Source: Alistipes putredinis DSM 17216
GTDB lineage: Bacteria > Bacteroidota > Bacteroidia > Bacteroidales > Rikenellaceae
Assembly (NCBI RefSeq): GCF_000154465.1
Contig: NZ_DS499577.1
Location: forward strand, 618,013-682,012
Direction: 5' to 3'
DNA length: 64,000 bases
This document shows positions 1-9,331 of the stretch, piece by piece. Position numbers and translations under genes: made by a program. The notes under the pieces are model-generated. The model made no database searches, was not told where the DNA came from, and was given only the letters and a program-made list of their open reading frames with translations. Every line of letters begins with the position of its first letter. Position 1 is the first letter of the stretch.

Positions 1-366
1 GATGAATTTGCCTTCGTCGTAGAGCTTGCGGAAGAACTCCGACGCTGTCGCGGCGTGGGTCTTCGACGAGGTGCGCGAGTAGATGTCGAACGACATGCCG
101 AGCCCTTCGAACGACGATTTAATCAACTGGTGATAGCGATCGACGATCTGCTGGGGCGTGACGCCCTCTTTGCGGGCCTTGATGGTGATGGGCACGCCGT
201 GCTCGTCGCTGCCGCAGACCGAGATCACGTCGTATCCTTTCAGGCGCAGGTAGCGCGTGTAGATGTCCGACGGGATATAGACGCCCGCCAGGTGGCCGAT
301 GTGTACCGGGCCGTTGGCGTAGGGCAGTGCCGAGGTGACGAGATAACGCTTGAAGGGTTTACTCAT
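1..366 (-). CDS. metG: Methionine-tRNA ligase, N-terminal part (cut by window edge)
   Basis: The reverse strand from an ATG at 366 reads into the window edge without a stop, giving 122 codons. The product begins with the class I synthetase signature: residues about 10-22 read TSALPYANGPVHIGH, the HIGH motif of the ATP site, and the next stretch (GYDVISVCGSDEHGVP) is typical of MetRS. The enzyme charges tRNA-Met in the cytoplasm. The C-terminal part, including the KMSKS loop, lies outside the window. It is separated from recJ by about 217 bases that contain the recJ terminator, so the two are separate units. Confidence 0.95.
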   Translation of the reverse strand, partial: MSKPFKRYLVTSALPYANGPVHIGHLAGVYIPSDIYTRYLRLKGYDVISVCGSDEHGVPITIKARKEGVTPQQIVDRYHQLIKSSFEGLGMSFDIYSRTSSKTHAATASEFFRKLYDEGKFI

Positions 367-527
367 ATTGGGTAGAAAAGGTCTAACAATTACTATTTTG
401 TGTCAAATGTAGTGATTTTTCTAATAATTAGAAACTAAAACCCGACTTTGTTGTATCGGATTTTTTCGTTTCGGGAGCGGGAAGGAGTGGTTCGGACGGA
501 ATGCCGCCGCCGGTGTCGTCGGGCGGG

Positions 528-570
528 ATCCGTAAAAAACCGGAGCCTGAAAGCTCCGGTTTTTACGGAT
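528..570 (-). terminator. Rho-independent-type terminator after recJ
   Basis: A near-perfect inverted repeat pairs 528-546 with 553-570 around the six-base loop CTGAAA. A GC core (CCGGAGC/GCTCCGG) is flanked by A-rich and T-rich arms, so it could act on both strands. It lies 14 bases past the recJ stop codon. Confidence 0.85.
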
Positions 571-583
571 GTTGCCGGCCGTA

Positions 584-2353
584 TTATTGCTTGCTCCGCA
601 GGGGTTTGATGTCCTTGATGCGGAGCTGTACCGAAACCGAGCCCCGGTAGTGGTTCTCTACGATCTGATAGCAGACGTCGATCGGATGTCCCGCGCGGAT
701 CCACTCGTAGTGGGTCGGCTGCTGGAAGGCGATCGTCTGAATCGTCGTGTTGGGTTTCTGGCGCTGCATCAGGTCCATGCGCAGGTGCTCGCAGTCGGCG
801 CCGACGAGCTTCGTTTCGCCGTGGCTGACCACGCCCCGCGTGACGAATACCGGTGCGGGGTTGCCGGGGCCGAACGGCTGGAAACGGTTCAGGTCGCGGC
901 GGAACGCCGGGGTGATGTTCGAGAAGAAGAGTTCGCTGTCGATCTCCACCTGGGGTTGCAGCGTTATCGGGTCGATGTTCTCTTCGACGTAGGCATTGAA
1001 GCGGCGGGTGAACTCCTCGACCCGTTCGGGACGCATCGTGAGTCCTGCTGCGTACATGTGCCCGCCGAAGTTCTCCAGCAGGTCCGAACAGGATTCGATT
1101 GCCTGATAGAGGTCGAAGCCGGGCACCGAGCGGGCCGAACCCGTGACGAACCCGTTGCTCATCGTGAGCACCACCGTCGGGCGGTAGTAGGTTTCGATCA
1201 GGCGGGAGGCCACGATGCCCACGATGCCCTTCATCCAGCGGGGGTTGTAGATCACCGTACTCTTGGCGGCCTTCAGCTCCGCGTGGGCCTCGATGAAGTC
1301 GTGGGCTTCCTGCGTGACGCTGCGGTCGATGCACTTGCGGTCCTGGTTGAAGCCGTCGATCACCGAGCCGAACTCTTCGGCCAGGCTTTCGTTGCCTTCG
1401 ATCAGCAGATTGACCGCCGCATAGCCGCCCGAAGGAGCGGCGTTTTCGTCGTTTTCGTCCATCCGCATACGGCCTGCGGCGTTGATGCGGGGTCCGATTT
1501 TGAAGACGATGTCGTCGATGGTGATGTTGTGTCGATCCAGGCCGCAGATCTTGATGATCGAGAGCAGCCCCTTCGAGGGGGAGGCGTTGAGCCGCAGAAG
1601 CCCGTAGTGGGCTAAAATCCGGTTTTCATCCACCAGAGGAACGATGTCCGAGGCGATGCTGACGGCCAGCAGGTCGAGCAACGGCTCGATTTGCTGGAAC
1701 GGAATTCCGTTTTTCTGGCAGTAGGCCTGCACTAGCTTGAATCCCACGCCGCACCCCGACAGTTCGTCGAACGGATAGGAACAGTCGGCGCGTTTGGGGT
1801 CGAGAACGGCTACGGCGCGGGGAATTTCCTCGGCCGGGAGGTGATGGTCGCAGATGATGAAATCCACGCCCTTGCGTTTGGCATAGTCCACTTTCTCTAT
1901 GGCTTTGATGCCACAGTCCAGGGCGATGATCAGCGTCGCACCCTTGCGTGCGGCGTGGTCGATGCCCTTGGTCGAGATACCGTAACCTTCGGTATAACGA
2001 TCCGGGATGTAGAACAACAGGTCCTTATGACCTATCTGGCGCAGAAATTTATAAACCAGCGCGACGGCGGTCGTGCCATCGACGTCGTAGTCGCCGTACA
2101 CCATGATCTTCTCACGGTTGCGGACGGCCCGCTCCACCCGTTCGACCGCCTTGTCCATATCCTTCATCAGGAACGGGTCGTGCAGGTCCGAAAGCTGGGG
2201 GTTGAAAAATTTCTTAGCCTTCTCTAACGTGTCTATGCCTCTCTGTACGAGTAGATTGGCCAGGACCGGGGAGATGCCCGTCGCGGCAGCCATCGCGGCA
2301 ACCGCCTCCGGATTCCCCTGAGGCTTCACTACCCATCGTTTTTCTATGGGCAT
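584..2353 (-). CDS. recJ: Single-stranded-DNA-specific 5'-3' exonuclease RecJ
   Basis: The 589-residue product matches RecJ in length and layout. Residues 88-92 are DYDVD, the first metal-binding motif of the DHH phosphoesterase domain, and 169-171 are DHH. A GGH motif of the DHHA1 domain follows near residue 410, then the C-terminal OB-like region. RecJ degrades single-stranded DNA 5' to 3' in RecFOR recombination and mismatch repair; recO is also in this window at 42642-43379. The start lies 8 bases after the lipB stop, so recJ is probably the last gene of a lipA-lipB-recJ unit that ends at the hairpin at 528-570. Confidence 0.96.
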   Translation of the reverse strand: MPIEKRWVVKPQGNPEAVAAMAAATGISPVLANLLVQRGIDTLEKAKKFFNPQLSDLHDPFLMKDMDKAVERVERAVRNREKIMVYGDYDVDGTTAVALVYKFLRQIGHKDLLFYIPDRYTEGYGISTKGIDHAARKGATLIIALDCGIKAIEKVDYAKRKGVDFIICDHHLPAEEIPRAVAVLDPKRADCSYPFDELSGCGVGFKLVQAYCQKNGIPFQQIEPLLDLLAVSIASDIVPLVDENRILAHYGLLRLNASPSKGLLSIIKICGLDRHNITIDDIVFKIGPRINAAGRMRMDENDENAAPSGGYAAVNLLIEGNESLAEEFGSVIDGFNQDRKCIDRSVTQEAHDFIEAHAELKAAKSTVIYNPRWMKGIVGIVASRLIETYYRPTVVLTMSNGFVTGSARSVPGFDLYQAIESCSDLLENFGGHMYAAGLTMRPERVEEFTRRFNAYVEENIDPITLQPQVEIDSELFFSNITPAFRRDLNRFQPFGPGNPAPVFVTRGVVSHGETKLVGADCEHLRMDLMQRQKPNTTIQTIAFQQPTHYEWIRAGHPIDVCYQIVENHYRGSVSVQLRIKDIKPLRSKQ

Positions 2354-2361
2354 ATTTGTTA

Positions 2362-3033
2362 TTATTTATATATTTTAACATTCAAATTCTCGCATAAATC
2401 TTCGACGAGGCGTCGTTTGACCTCCTCCATCGGAACCGGGCGACCGATCTCCTTTTCGATCGACGTGGCACCCCGGTCCGTAAACCCGCAGGGGTTGATA
2501 TGGGTGAAATAACGCAAATCGGTTGCCACATTGAGTGCGAAGCCGTGCATGGTCACGTAACGCGACGCCCGCACACCGATCGCGCAGATCTTACGCGCCG
2601 GCTGCGCTCCTTCGATCCAGACGCCCGAGGCGCCGGCGATGCGTCCGGCCCGGATGCCGTAACGGGCTACCGTCCGGATGACTGCGCCCTCGAGCGCGTC
2701 GATGTAGTCGCGCAGCGAAAGTCCGATGCGCTCCAGGTCGAGGATCGGGTAGCCCACGATCTGTCCCGGCCCGTGGAAGGTGATGTCGCCGCCCCGGTCG
2801 ATGTGGTAAAATTCGGCGCCGATGCTGCGCAGATACTCTTCGCCGACCAGCAGGTTCTCCGCATGGCCGCTCTTGCCGAGGGTATAGACCGCCGGATGCT
2901 CCACCAGGAGCAAATAGCCCGCGCCCTCCGCCGGGGTTCCCTTGGCCCGCAGGAGGGTGTCGAAAAGCCTCTGCTGGTACTCCCAGCAGGCTTTGTAGTC
3001 CATTTGTCCGAGGTCCCGGTATTCGACAAACAT
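2362..3033 (-). CDS. lipB: Lipoyl(octanoyl) transferase
   Basis: The 223-residue protein has the LipB signature RGGDITFHGPGQ at residues 80-91 and a later HINPCGF segment holding the acyl-accepting cysteine, with KICAIGVR supplying the partner lysine. It moves octanoate from acyl carrier protein to lipoyl domains of 2-oxoacid dehydrogenases and the glycine cleavage H protein; LipA, encoded just upstream, then inserts the sulfurs. lipA ends 114 bases before this start and recJ begins 8 bases after the stop. Length is usual for the family. Confidence 0.96.
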   Translation of the reverse strand: MFVEYRDLGQMDYKACWEYQQRLFDTLLRAKGTPAEGAGYLLLVEHPAVYTLGKSGHAENLLVGEEYLRSIGAEFYHIDRGGDITFHGPGQIVGYPILDLERIGLSLRDYIDALEGAVIRTVARYGIRAGRIAGASGVWIEGAQPARKICAIGVRASRYVTMHGFALNVATDLRYFTHINPCGFTDRGATSIEKEIGRPVPMEEVKRRLVEDLCENLNVKIYK

Positions 3034-3147
3034 CGTAAATTACGTTACGACACCTCTCCGTCCGGCTCCGTACGGATACCGTAAATCCGGAAAGCGTCGG
3101 TTCAACACTTTCTTTGTCGCAGACCTTTTCCCGCGCGGCGGGAAGAC

Positions 3148-4053
3148 TCAGGCTTTCGCGGAAACCTGTCGCTTCAGACGCACCGAGCCGAGCGCTTCGT
3201 CCGCCAGGTACGACGAACGCACCATCGGACCGCTCGCGCAGTAGCTGAAGCCCATGTCGAGCGCCTGCTGCCGGTACCAGTCGAATTTTTCGGGAGTAAT
3301 GTACGCCGCAACGGGGTGATGCTCCAGAGTGGGACGAAGGTACTGGCCGAGGGTAACGATCTCCACGCCGGCGGCGTGCAGGTCGCGCAAGGTCTGTAAA
3401 ACTTCTTCATCGCTCTCACCGAGTCCGACCATCAGGCCGCTCTTGGCGACGGCGCCCTTTTCGCTTAAATAGCGCAGCACGTCGAGGCTCGTACGGTAAC
3501 GGGCCCGCGAACGTACCAGGGGGGTCAGTCGTTCGGTGGTTTCGATGTTGTGCCCGATGATATCGGGCCCGGAGGCGATCACCGTGTCCAGCAGGTCGGG
3601 TTTCGCATCCAGATCGGGAATAAGGAGCTCAATTGTGACGTCGGGATTTTCCGCCCGGATCGCGCGGACGCATTCGGCCCAGTGGGCCGCGCCGCCGTCG
3701 GGCAGGTCATCGCGTGTAACGGAGGTTACCACCACATGCCGCAATCCCATCAAACGGACGCTTTCGGCGAGTTTGGCGGGTTCTGAAGGATCGGGCGGCA
3801 GAGGCCGGCCCGAAAGGGTGGCGCAGAATCGACAGTTGCGCGTACAGATTTCACCCAATATCATGAAGGTCGCTGTCCTGCGGCTCCAGCATTCGGCTTT
3901 GTTCGGGCATAGACCGCTGCTGCAGATCGTGTGCAGGGAGTGGTCCCTGACGATGCGTTGCACGTCCGCGTATTCTGCGGTGCGGTGAAGCCGGATTTTC
4001 AGCCATTCCGGTTTTTTCAGGACGTTTACCTTCTCTTCATGCAATTTCGGCAT
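3148..4053 (-). CDS. lipA: Lipoyl synthase (radical SAM)
   Basis: The start is placed at the ATG at 4053 (product MPKLHEEKV, 301 residues) rather than 39 bases upstream, because family members begin about here. Two iron-sulfur motifs are complete: CX4CX5C at C44, C49, C55 (auxiliary cluster) and CX3CX2C at C70, C74, C77 (radical SAM cluster). The enzyme inserts two sulfur atoms into protein-bound octanoyl chains. A Bacteroidota -7-like element (TATTTTTG on the minus strand, 4082-4089) lies about 30 bases upstream. lipB follows downstream on the same strand. Confidence 0.96.
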   Translation of the reverse strand: MPKLHEEKVNVLKKPEWLKIRLHRTAEYADVQRIVRDHSLHTICSSGLCPNKAECWSRRTATFMILGEICTRNCRFCATLSGRPLPPDPSEPAKLAESVRLMGLRHVVVTSVTRDDLPDGGAAHWAECVRAIRAENPDVTIELLIPDLDAKPDLLDTVIASGPDIIGHNIETTERLTPLVRSRARYRTSLDVLRYLSEKGAVAKSGLMVGLGESDEEVLQTLRDLHAAGVEIVTLGQYLRPTLEHHPVAAYITPEKFDWYRQQALDMGFSYCASGPMVRSSYLADEALGSVRLKRQVSAKA

Positions 4054-4220
4054 TTTAAGTTCATTATTTTCCCAATTGATGCAAAAATACAAAAAATATC
4101 AATCGCTTCTCCTTTCTGTTGCGAAAAAGATGAAAAAAGCCTTTGCAGGTGCAGGGGAGGCGGTCGGTCCGGTGCGAAGGACCAGTCGGGGCCGGATGTC
4201 GGAACGGGAGGGAGGAGTAT

Positions 4221-4261
4221 GCGGAGAGCGCATCCGGAACGGCTCCGGATGCGCTCTCCGC
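4221..4261 (-). terminator. Long perfect hairpin after galE
   Basis: A 17-bp perfect inverted repeat (4221-4237 with 4245-4261) surrounds a 7-base loop and lies 23 bases beyond the galE stop. It has no clear T tract on the minus strand, so it may need a factor or mainly protect the 3' end. It separates galE from lipA. Confidence 0.7.
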
Positions 4262-4284
4262 AATATGTTCTGTCGGCGGGAAGG

Positions 4285-5307
4285 TTATCTCTGTCCGAGG
4301 TGCAGCTGCCATTGCCAGGCCGTGCGGAGCGTTTCTTCGAGCGGCCGCTCGGCACGCCAGCCCAGGAGGGTGTTCGCCAGCGTGGGATCGGCCCAGATCG
4401 CCGTGATGTCTCCGGCGCGGCGCGGCGCAAAGCGGTAGTTGAGTTTCAGTCCGTTGGCCCGTTCGAATCCGCGGACCAGCTCCAGCACCGAAACGCCCCG
4501 TCCGGTGCCGACGTTGAAGACCTCGTAAGGGGTGGCGCCGCGCTCTTCGATCAGGCGGTGCAGGGCAGCTACGTGGGCGCGGGCCAGATCGACGATGTCG
4601 ATGTAGTCGCGGATGCAGGTGCCGTCGGGCGTCGGATAGTCGTTGCCGAAGATGCTCAGGCATTCGCGGATCCCGGCGGCGGTCTGCGTCACATAGGGGA
4701 CCAGGTTCTGGGGGACGCCTCTCGGAAGCTCGCCGATCAGGGCCGAGGGATGCGAGCCGATCGGGTTGAAGTAGCGCAGGGCGATGCCCCGCAGACCGGG
4801 ATGGGCGGCGACGGCGTCGCGCAGGATGTCTTCGGAGATCTGTTTGGTGTTGCCGTAAGGCGACGTGGCGGGCTTGCGGGGCGTCTGTTCGGTGACGGGC
4901 TGGGCGTCGGGTTCGCCATATACGGTGCAGGAGGAGGAAAAGAGGATGTTGGGCCGTCCGAAATCGCACATCAGCTCCACGACGTTCAGGAACGAAAGCA
5001 GGTTGTTGCGGTAGTATTTGAGCGGTTCGGCGACCGACTCCCCGACCGCTTTCGACGCGGCGAAGTGGATGACCGAACGGAATTCGTGGCGTTCGAACAG
5101 CCGTCGCATCGCCTGCAGGTCGCAGCAGTCGATCTGCTCGAAGGGCACTTCGGCGCTCGTGATGCGGCGGACGCCCTCCACGGCCTGAAGGTCGGAGTTC
5201 GAGAGGTTGTCGGCGATCACCACATCGAATCCGGCCTGGATCAGCTCGACGGCCGTGTGCGATCCGATGTATCCGGCGCCGCCCGTTACCAGTACTGTTT
5301 CTTTCAT
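4285..5307 (-). CDS. galE: UDP-glucose 4-epimerase
   Basis: The start is taken at the ATG at 5307 (MKETVLVTGGAGYIGSH), 36 bases inside the longest open frame, because this places the NAD-binding GxxGxxG motif at the usual N-terminal position. The 340-residue product is an extended short-chain dehydrogenase with the SSSCTVYG segment and a YxxxK pair (YGNTK). It interconverts UDP-glucose and UDP-galactose for sugar use and envelope polysaccharides. It stands alone, with a long hairpin after it and 273 unassigned bases (5308-5580) before it. Confidence 0.95.
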   Translation of the reverse strand: MKETVLVTGGAGYIGSHTAVELIQAGFDVVIADNLSNSDLQAVEGVRRITSAEVPFEQIDCCDLQAMRRLFERHEFRSVIHFAASKAVGESVAEPLKYYRNNLLSFLNVVELMCDFGRPNILFSSSCTVYGEPDAQPVTEQTPRKPATSPYGNTKQISEDILRDAVAAHPGLRGIALRYFNPIGSHPSALIGELPRGVPQNLVPYVTQTAAGIRECLSIFGNDYPTPDGTCIRDYIDIVDLARAHVAALHRLIEERGATPYEVFNVGTGRGVSVLELVRGFERANGLKLNYRFAPRRAGDITAIWADPTLANTLLGWRAERPLEETLRTAWQWQLHLGQR

Positions 5308-5580
5308 AAGGCTATGTCGTTTGAATTTCTGAATTTTTAGCATTGTTCTTCCTGCCTTCCCTGTTGCCGGATGGTTTTCCGCTGTCGGCTACTGCCGTTT
5401 CGCGGCATTCGGGTCGTTTGTTCCGGCTTCTCGCCCCTTCCCGGTGGTAGAGGCCTTGAGTTGCGATTCCGAAAAATCGGGACGGTACGATTTCATAATC
5501 GGGCCTGTCTTTCGTCTGCGGGGCCTTTTACAGTTCCTGCATGGCCAGGCAGTCGGAACGGTCGTCGGGTGAATCCCCGT

Positions 5581-6204
5581 TTATTTGGCGGCGTACACCA
5601 CCTTTTTGGTTTCGAAGAACGCTTCGTCGAAGAATGCGGGGATCGGGTACTCCGTCCACTTCATACCGGTACGGCTCAACTCGTCCGCGAGGTCGCCGCC
5701 CTTGAGGTAGAGGATGCCGTTGGGCAGGGCGCCCTTTTGCCCCCGGTCGATCTTATCCCAGACCCAGCCGACGAAGGTCGGCATCTCCGTCACGGCGCGG
5801 GAAACCACATAGTCGTACCGTTCGGGAAGCGTTTCGGCCCGGGCGCAGAGGGGGGTGAGGTTGGCGAGGCCGAGTCCCTCCGCAACGCCCTGTACGACCT
5901 TGATTTTCTTGCCGATCGAGTCCACGGCCGTGAAATGCGCCTCGGGGAAGAGGATCGCCAGCGGAACGGACGGGAAGCCGCCGCCGCACCCCACGTCGAG
6001 CACCCGCGCTCCCGGGGCGAAGGGGCAGACCTTGGCGATGGAGAGCGAGTGCAGCACGTGCCGCAGGTAAAGTTGGTCGAAATCCTTGCGCGAGATCACG
6101 TTGATCTTGGTGTTCCAGTCGGCGTACAGTGCGTACAGCGCTTCGAATTGCCCGCGCTGCGGGCGGGTCAGGTCGGGGAAGTATTTGTCGATCAGGGCAA
6201 TCAT
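5581..6204 (-). CDS. rsmG: 16S rRNA (guanine-N7) methyltransferase RsmG
   Basis: The 207-residue protein has the SAM-binding glycine-rich loop VLDVGCGGGFPSVPLAI and the RsmG/GidB pattern around it (NVISRKDFDQLYLRHVLHSL before, VVSRAV after). It methylates G527 of 16S rRNA by E. coli numbering. Length is normal for the family. It lies 75 bases downstream of the sigma factor gene on the same strand and could be cotranscribed with it. Confidence 0.95.
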   Translation of the reverse strand: MIALIDKYFPDLTRPQRGQFEALYALYADWNTKINVISRKDFDQLYLRHVLHSLSIAKVCPFAPGARVLDVGCGGGFPSVPLAILFPEAHFTAVDSIGKKIKVVQGVAEGLGLANLTPLCARAETLPERYDYVVSRAVTEMPTFVGWVWDKIDRGQKGALPNGILYLKGGDLADELSRTGMKWTEYPIPAFFDEAFFETKKVVYAAK

Positions 6205-6279
6205 AAGGTTTGTGGGCGTTGAAGTTTTTTTTAGGCAGGTCGGAGTGGTTCGTTCTGCGGCGTTCGCCGGTCGGAAACG

Positions 6280-6843
6280 TCAGGATTTTTCATCTGCGGC
6301 GATCAGGCGGCACATCTGCTCCCGGGCGCGGTGGATCTGGGTCTTGACGGTGCCCAGCGGGAGTTCGAGCTTCATGGCGATCTCTTCGTAGGAGTACTCT
6401 TCGAAGAAACGCATGACGATCAGTTGTCGGTAGCGCGGCGGCATGGCCTGGAGGTAGCGTTCGATCTGCGTGCGCTGCTGTTTGCGGATGATGTTCTCTT
6501 CGGGCGTGGGGTTGTTGGAGGGCGGTGCCGTGAATTTGTCGTCGATGGGCAGGTCCTCCTGGCGCCGCCGGATGAAATCGACGAAGGTGTTCCGGGCGAT
6601 GGTGTAAACCCACTGTCCGAAGGTGTAGGCCGGGTTGTAGCGGTGGATGTTGATATAGACTTTGATGAAGGTTTCCTGCAGCAGGTCGTCGGCGTCCAGG
6701 GGGTTGTTGGTGCGCTGTATGAAAAGCCGGTGTATAGCCTCCTTGTAACGCTCGAAAAGGTATTCGAAGGCGATGTTGTCGCCCTGCAATACCAGCTCCA
6801 CGAGCACCCGGTCGTCGGCTATGATATAGTCGGCTATCTCCAT
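6280..6843 (-). CDS. Sigma-70 family (ECF-type) RNA polymerase sigma factor
   Basis: The 187-residue protein shows region 2 (DADDLLQETFIKVY, then FGQWVYTIARNTFVDFIRRR) and region 4 (MPPRYRQLIVMRFFEEYSYEEIA, then GTVKTQIHRAREQM), with a short acidic and proline-rich linker between, which is the two-domain layout of ECF sigma factors. Its start overlaps the end of the glycosyltransferase gene by 10 bases, so translation is probably coupled. No anti-sigma gene lies next to it. The regulon cannot be told from the sequence. Confidence 0.92.
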   Translation of the reverse strand: MEIADYIIADDRVLVELVLQGDNIAFEYLFERYKEAIHRLFIQRTNNPLDADDLLQETFIKVYINIHRYNPAYTFGQWVYTIARNTFVDFIRRRQEDLPIDDKFTAPPSNNPTPEENIIRKQQRTQIERYLQAMPPRYRQLIVMRFFEEYSYEEIAMKLELPLGTVKTQIHRAREQMCRLIAADEKS

Positions 6844-7988
6844 ACCCGCTCGTCTTTGCGCAGCAGCAACAGCCCCAGCAGCAGGGCGAAAAACGGACTC
6901 AGCAGGTCGTACAGGAAGTAACGTCCGCAGATTTTCTCTTCACCCAGGCGGCGGCTGATGCGCCGCGCCTCGACGAGTACGATCGCAAAACGCGCGAGCA
7001 GCAGTACCCCTGCGGCGATCTTGAATTCCCAGGGCATCACCGCCAGGGCGACGATCGCCGCCAGCCAGAAGAGAATGCGGCTGCCCAGTTCCCACTGGAT
7101 GAAGTTCTTGACCCACAAGGGATAAAAAGGAATGGCTCCCCCGAAGAAACGCTGGGTGCCGATCCACCACTTGAGCCCTCCCCAGCTCTTTTCACGCAGG
7201 GTGGCGCGGGGAGAGAGGACCACGCTGACATTGCCGGGGGCGATGATCCGCGACATGAACAAATCGTCTTCGCCGATATTCATATTGAGGTGGCTGAAGC
7301 CGTTGGCGCCGAAATAGAGCCGCTTGGTGAATCCGTAGTTCTGGCGCATGCCCCGGTAGGGTCTGCCGCATACGGCGCTTGAGATCCAGTCCACCGAGTG
7401 CATCATCCGCCAGGTGCGGATCAGGTAGCTCGCAAACCCTTTCCCGCGCTCCATGCCGCAGTAGCCGAGCACGATTTCGCCGCGCCGGAAGCCGTTCGCC
7501 ATGAGCGAGAGCCAGCGGTCCGAGGAGGGGTACACGTCCGGTGTGGTGAAGAGAAGGTGCTCGTAATGGGCCGATTTGATCCCGACGTTGAGCGCCATTT
7601 TGGGCGAGATCGGGAAGCGGGGATTCAGTTCGATCTTGGTGGCCGTAATCTGTGGGAACGACTGTTTGATGCGGACCAGGTCGTCGTAGAAGTCGGTGTC
7701 CCGGCCTACATAGACGATCACCACTTCGAAGTCGGGGTACTCCTGGGCGACGATGAGCGGCAGGATCTCCTCCACGAAGGCGTAATCTTCCGAGAAGAGG
7801 GGAATCACCACCGATACCGGAGGGGTTTCGGAGAGGATCTCCGGACGCCGGGTGTCCTTGTATTTGGGTATGCGCCCGTAAACGAACAGGTAGTAATATA
7901 ACTGGATCCCGAACATGACCAGAAGGACGCCCGCGAGGGCCGTGCCTTCCCAGCCGTAATGAGTGATGATGCGATTGAAAAATTCCAT
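6834..7988 (-). CDS. Membrane-anchored family 2 glycosyltransferase
   Basis: The ATG at 7988 gives 384 residues beginning with a membrane helix (GTALAGVLLVMFGIQLYYYLF). A GT-A domain follows: PPVSVVIPLFSEDYAFVEEIL, the DFEVVIVYVG strand, then NIGEDDLFMSRI as a likely acidic catalytic region. Two hydrophobic helices close the protein. This resembles processive or lipid-linked GT2 enzymes working at the inner face of the inner membrane; donor and acceptor are unknown. The longer frame upstream (to 8168) is composition-biased and lacks family similarity. The stop overlaps the sigma factor start. A TATCTTTG -7-like element on the minus strand (8096-8103) lies about 110 bases upstream. Confidence 0.85.
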   Translation of the reverse strand: MEFFNRIITHYGWEGTALAGVLLVMFGIQLYYYLFVYGRIPKYKDTRRPEILSETPPVSVVIPLFSEDYAFVEEILPLIVAQEYPDFEVVIVYVGRDTDFYDDLVRIKQSFPQITATKIELNPRFPISPKMALNVGIKSAHYEHLLFTTPDVYPSSDRWLSLMANGFRRGEIVLGYCGMERGKGFASYLIRTWRMMHSVDWISSAVCGRPYRGMRQNYGFTKRLYFGANGFSHLNMNIGEDDLFMSRIIAPGNVSVVLSPRATLREKSWGGLKWWIGTQRFFGGAIPFYPLWVKNFIQWELGSRILFWLAAIVALAVMPWEFKIAAGVLLLARFAIVLVEARRISRRLGEEKICGRYFLYDLLSPFFALLLGLLLLRKDERVWR

Positions 7989-8241
7989 GGCGTATGCGTT
8001 ATGGCGCGTCCGGGACGGTGAAGGTCGGACGCGGAGCCGAATTCGTTCGAATCGTGCCGAAATGCGGCCGGTCGATACGGAAAACGGATTCCACGCAAAG
8101 ATAAGGATTTTATCCGAATCGGTGTCCTGCCGCCGGAAAATTCGCGGCGGTGGCCCGAAGCGAACCACGCCGTCCCCGAGGTGCGGGAGAGGACGGTTTG
8201 CAGAGGCGGAAGCATGCCTTTGCGGGTCGGGTCGGATGAGG

Positions 8242-9168
8242 TTACGCCGTTACCGAAACGGCTGTTTCCCGTACGGCGGCTTCGGCTTGCGGTGTCGGCT
8301 GCAACTCTTCGGGTCCGCGATGCCGGTTGCGGTAGGTCGCGGGTGTCATGCCGTATTGTTTGCGGAAGAGTTTGATGAAGTGCGAGGTGTTGGGAAAGGC
8401 GCATGCGGTGCCGATTTCGGCGATCGCCTTGTCGGTCGAGATCAGGAGCAGCCGGGCATGGATCAGACGTTGCCGGATGAGCCATTGGTGGGGCGAGGTT
8501 CCGTAGATGCGGAAAAATTCCTTTTTGAAGGAAGTCAGGGAGCGGTTGCAGCGTTTTGCGATCTCTTCGACCGAAATATCGGAAAAGATACTGGCATAGA
8601 CGGTTTGCTGGAGGTTGTCCCGGGCCGCATCGACGTTGCCTAAAAGTTTGCTCTTGATGCAGCAGTCGCCGTGCGAAACGATCAGGTAGATCAACTCGGT
8701 GATTTTGATATTTTCGGCAGGAGGATCGTGCAGGAAGGAGTCTTCCGTAAGATAATCGTTGGTGTGGTTGAAAAAGCGCCGGATCGAACTCCACGCCGGC
8801 ATTGCGGCGTGGTTCAGGGTGCGGCACTTTTCGCACAAGTGGTTGTTGGTGATATTCAGTTTGTATGTGATGTTGAGATGCAGCAGGATCCGTTGCAGCT
8901 CTTCCGGGGTGAAGCGGACGAGAATTTGTTCGTAAGGGTGCCCCTCTTCGGGAATGTTCTTGGTGTAGTGGCAGCCCATTCCGAGGAAGAAGAGGTCGCC
9001 CTGGGAGAATTTGTAGCATTTGTCGTCGTAATAGACGTACTTTTCTCCATGGAGGATATATCCGATCACGCAGCGGGTGAACTTATGGGTTTCGATGCCG
9101 TTGTTGGAGGCCACCACATACTTTTCGATCGACGGATTGGCGGTTTGGGAGTCGTAGGGTTCATTCAT
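8242..9168 (-). CDS. AraC-family transcriptional regulator
   Basis: The 308-residue protein has an N-terminal sensing part with a cupin-like pattern (GYILHGEKYVYYDDKCYKF, then GDLFFLGMG) and a C-terminal AraC double helix-turn-helix at about residues 190-285 (SVEEIAKRCNRSLTSFKKEF, then AIAEIGTACAFPNTSHFIKL and KQYGMTPATYR). It probably binds DNA as a dimer in response to a small molecule. No obvious target operon adjoins it, since the gene downstream on the same strand is the GT/sigma pair after about 250 bases. Its own promoter is well formed (9234-9265). Confidence 0.9.
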   Translation of the reverse strand: MNEPYDSQTANPSIEKYVVASNNGIETHKFTRCVIGYILHGEKYVYYDDKCYKFSQGDLFFLGMGCHYTKNIPEEGHPYEQILVRFTPEELQRILLHLNITYKLNITNNHLCEKCRTLNHAAMPAWSSIRRFFNHTNDYLTEDSFLHDPPAENIKITELIYLIVSHGDCCIKSKLLGNVDAARDNLQQTVYASIFSDISVEEIAKRCNRSLTSFKKEFFRIYGTSPHQWLIRQRLIHARLLLISTDKAIAEIGTACAFPNTSHFIKLFRKQYGMTPATYRNRHRGPEELQPTPQAEAAVRETAVSVTA

Positions 9169-9233
9169 AATCGGAAGGTTTTAAGGCTCGATAAAAGGAG
9201 TCGTTTCCGCTCCATTTATGGAAGATTATGAAT

Positions 9234-9265
9234 CAAATGTACAATCTGAAGTTGTATTTTCCAAA
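9234..9265 (-). promoter_or_regulatory. Bacteroidota-type promoter for the AraC-family gene
   Basis: On the minus strand TTTG (9262-9265) is followed after exactly 20 bases by TACATTTG (9234-9241), matching the Bacteroidota -33/-7 consensus. The start codon is about 65 bases downstream. Confidence 0.75.
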
Positions 9266-9331
9266 TTAAAATAGGAAAAAGTTAGATCGAAAATGTTAAA
9301 ATATGTACTATTTCAACATTTGACGCGGATT

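Noticed and set aside
3931..5340. A 469-codon plus-strand frame opposite lipA and galE
   Set aside because: Shadow of galE; composition is biased and no motif is present.
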